From: Candidatus Sphingobacterium stercoripullorum
Lineage (GTDB): Bacteria > Bacteroidota > Bacteroidia > Sphingobacteriales > Sphingobacteriaceae
NCBI GenBank assembly: GCA_019114715.1
Contig: DXEZ01000286.1
Span: 1 to 7,003 of the forward strand
Reading direction: 5' to 3'
Length of the DNA stretch: 7,003 nt
In this document: one piece after another, positions 5,320 to 7,003 of the stretch
Position numbering within the stretch: the stretch's first letter is position 1
Layout of the letters: every line of letters begins with the position of its first letter
Program-made: the position numbers and the translations under genes
Notes under the pieces: generated by a model
What the model was told of the DNA's origin: nothing
The model's input: only the letters and a program-made list of their open reading frames with translations
Database searches by the model: none

Positions 5320-6732
5320 TTAAACATTCAATTGTTTGGCTTCAGTTTCAACTTTAGGACGAATAGGTGTATTACCTCCACCATTTAAAGTGATATCTAC
5401 CGGTGTGTTTGTTTTCCAAGCACCTTTAGTAAAATCTGGAATATTAACCGTTTTAGACTTCTTAGCTACTGATTCAACACTTAGAGGGTAAATAACACTC
5501 CAAGAAGCTGCATCATACACATCTTGATCTAAAGGCAGTCCATTACGTAGACAGTCTATTAAACGCCAGTCCATCATAAAGTCCATACCACCGTGTCCAC
5601 CAACTTGCTTAGCCTGTTCTCCGATATATTTTATCAACTCAGGCGTGTATTTCTCATATAAGCTCTTTAGTTCATCATCTTTAACAAAGCTATGGCCAAA
5701 AGCAATTTTCTCACTTGGATATTTTTGAGCAAAGCCTTTTGTCCCACTCAAAGTATGTAATCTAGAGTATGGTCTAGGTGAGGTAACATCGTGCTGAATC
5801 AAGATAGTTTTTCCCTTTTCTGTACGAATTAAGGTATTGTTCATATTTCCTCGGTAATTCTTACCAACGAATTGATCGTAAAAACCATCTGTTTGCGCCA
5901 GCTCTGATGCTTTCTCTGCCATTTGGAAATCATTGCTAGACATGGAAACCAAATGCGTCATTACATCACCTCTATTAACGTTTAAGCACTGCGCTACTGG
6001 ACCCAAACCATGAGTTGGGTACAAACTACCATTGTACCTAATATTTTCCTTTAGACGCCACATATCGTCATAACCGTTCTTAATGAAGTTAAGGTCTAAA
6101 AGATCGTGAATGTAAGCTCCTTCTGCGTGAACAAGTTCTCCAAACATTCCCTGACGTGCCATATTTAATGTTAGCATTTCAAAGAAGTCATAGCAGCAGT
6201 TCTCTAGCATCATACAATGCTTGCGTGTCTGCTCGGAAACTTTTACTAATTCCCAGCAATCTTTAACCGATAAAGCGATTGGAACTTCACAAGCAACGTG
6301 AGCACCAGCTTTCATCCCTTCAATACACATAGGGGCGTGATAATCCCAAGGTGTACATATATATACTAAATCAAGTTCCTCATTCTTCAAAAGATCTTTC
6401 CAGCCATTTTCACCGGAATAGGATTTCGCTTCAGGCAGACCTTTCCTGGTAAGAATCCTTTGAGCTTTATCCACGCGATCAGCATGTTTATCACATAAAG
6501 CAACAATCTCAGTTCCCTCAATATAAGATAAGCGATCAACTGCCCCAGGACCTCTCATACCTAGACCGATAACGGCAATACGCACCTTATCAATTTTTGG
6601 AGCACGATAGCCGGACATATTAAAACGTGGTGCCGAAAGGCTTTCTGAAAAAGAAAGATTTGGCAGATTGACTGTTAAACTGGTAAGTACTCCAGCTTTA
6701 ACTAAAAATTCTCTTCTATTAGAATTCATCAT
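5320..6732 (-). CDS. GH109-family protein (NAD-dependent alpha-N-acetylgalactosaminidase-like), Tat-exported
   Basis: A 470-residue Gfo/Idh/MocA-fold protein of glycoside hydrolase family 109. The characterised member, from Elizabethkingia, removes alpha-linked N-acetylgalactosamine by an NAD-dependent oxidation-elimination route. The N-terminus has a twin-arginine motif (NRREFLVK, 5-12) and a hydrophobic stretch to about 28, which fits export folded with its bound cofactor. The Rossmann core shows IAVIGLGMRG (52-61), an acidic residue after strand 2 (D81), CTPWDYHAP (126-134) and the EVP motif (149-151). The catalytic region has LYPTHGLGP (237-245), with Y238 and H241 matching the Tyr/His pair of the family by motif. 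GGHGGMDFMMDWR (378-390) is another GH109 hallmark. It stands alone here, with its own terminator; no linked transporter or regulator is visible. Start: tandem ATGs at 6732 and 6729, no Shine-Dalgarno site. Many GH109 members are untested, so the exact sugar specificity is uncertain. Confidence 0.92.
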   Translation of the reverse strand: MMNSNRREFLVKAGVLTSLTVNLPNLSFSESLSAPRFNMSGYRAPKIDKVRIAVIGLGMRGPGAVDRLSYIEGTEIVALCDKHADRVDKAQRILTRKGLPEAKSYSGENGWKDLLKNEELDLVYICTPWDYHAPMCIEGMKAGAHVACEVPIALSVKDCWELVKVSEQTRKHCMMLENCCYDFFEMLTLNMARQGMFGELVHAEGAYIHDLLDLNFIKNGYDDMWRLKENIRYNGSLYPTHGLGPVAQCLNVNRGDVMTHLVSMSSNDFQMAEKASELAQTDGFYDQFVGKNYRGNMNNTLIRTEKGKTILIQHDVTSPRPYSRLHTLSGTKGFAQKYPSEKIAFGHSFVKDDELKSLYEKYTPELIKYIGEQAKQVGGHGGMDFMMDWRLIDCLRNGLPLDQDVYDAASWSVIYPLSVESVAKKSKTVNIPDFTKGAWKTNTPVDITLNGGGNTPIRPKVETEAKQLNV

Positions 6733-7003
6733 AAACTATATATATTATGAACAATTATTGCTTTTTACCAATTATAATAAGGTATTATAATGTCTTCAGG
6801 CATTAAGCTCTATACAAGTATAAAATTAATATTATGGAAAAAAAAATTATACATGAATGCAAACGTTTGATTAAAATAACTTTTCCAATCTAAGAGAATC
6901 AATCTATAGCACAATGTATAAAGTGGAAGAACTAGTACCAAAGGACCAATAGGACCCTAATAAGTAGTAACTGTAATCTAAAGAGTTTAGGTGGAAAGTA
7001 AGA
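6733..7003. other. AT-rich upstream region of the GH109 gene
   Basis: No gene is supported here. The stretch must hold the GH109 promoter. It contains the palindrome at 6858-6871, two copies of the self-palindromic ATTATAAT (6771-6778 and 6784-6791), and a short direct repeat AGGACC (6942-6947, 6951-6956). A 12-codon plus-strand frame starting with the ATG at 6914 is too short to call a gene. Confidence 0.5.
6858..6871. promoter_or_regulatory. Candidate LacI-family operator upstream of GH109
   Basis: TGCAAACGTTTGAT has a perfect 10-bp palindromic core (CAAACGTTTG, 6860-6869) centred on CG, the form recognised by LacI/GalR-family regulators (TGnAAnCGnTTnCA). The right outer half is imperfect. 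On the minus strand a TATAAT (6851-6846) follows it directly, so a bound regulator would sit just upstream of or within a possible promoter for the GH109 gene about 125 bp away. No regulator gene is in the window. Confidence 0.45.

Noticed and set aside
6914..6952. 12-codon plus-strand frame (MYKVEELVPKDQ) near the right edge
   Set aside because: It is too short, is followed by several stops, and has no Shine-Dalgarno site or recognisable family. It could be a worn remnant, but nothing supports that.
6942..6956. Direct repeat AGGACC separated by 3 nt
   Set aside because: Only two 6-base copies, not enough for a CRISPR, iteron or target-site duplication call.

Overview
The window looks like chromosomal DNA from a member of the Bacteroidota, probably Sphingobacteriales-like. 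Three things suggest this: a CarB that stops right after its second ATP-grasp domain, a GH109-type secreted oxidoreductase-fold glycosidase, and AT-rich starts without Shine-Dalgarno sites at two of the genes. This placement is inferred from gene type and style, with no database search.

Layout from left to right. Positions 3-1109 (+) are the 3' part of carB, the large subunit of carbamoyl-phosphate synthase. A perfect 13-bp hairpin (1121-1153) lies between carB and a convergent minus-strand operon and probably ends transcription from both sides. The operon, read right to left, encodes a secreted, membrane-anchored protein with three NEW3-like beta repeats (4247-3105), an ABC ATPase (3102-2134) and a six-helix ABC-2 type permease (2144-1161). 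The genes are 2 nt apart and then overlap by 11 nt, and the second and third have strong Shine-Dalgarno sites. The three products plausibly form one inner-membrane ABC machine with an extracytoplasmic accessory protein. Its substrate cannot be read from the sequence.

From 4248 to 5319 there is no intact gene. This stretch holds the operon's upstream region and then, at 4675-5214 on the plus strand, a decayed N-terminal half of an IS110-family (DEDD) transposase. It carries several stops and two frameshifts, but its original reading can be largely reconstructed. The noncoding DNA just before it could be the worn left end of that element.

Positions 6732-5320 (minus) encode a GH109-family protein with a twin-arginine signal and a good rho-independent terminator (5270-5294). 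About 125 bp upstream of its start is a palindrome of the LacI-family operator type (6858-6871). The carB and GH109 genes appear unrelated to the ABC cassette. The mix of a decayed IS, lower GC and different ribosome-binding style around the cassette fits an accessory insertion beside core genes, though this is not proven.
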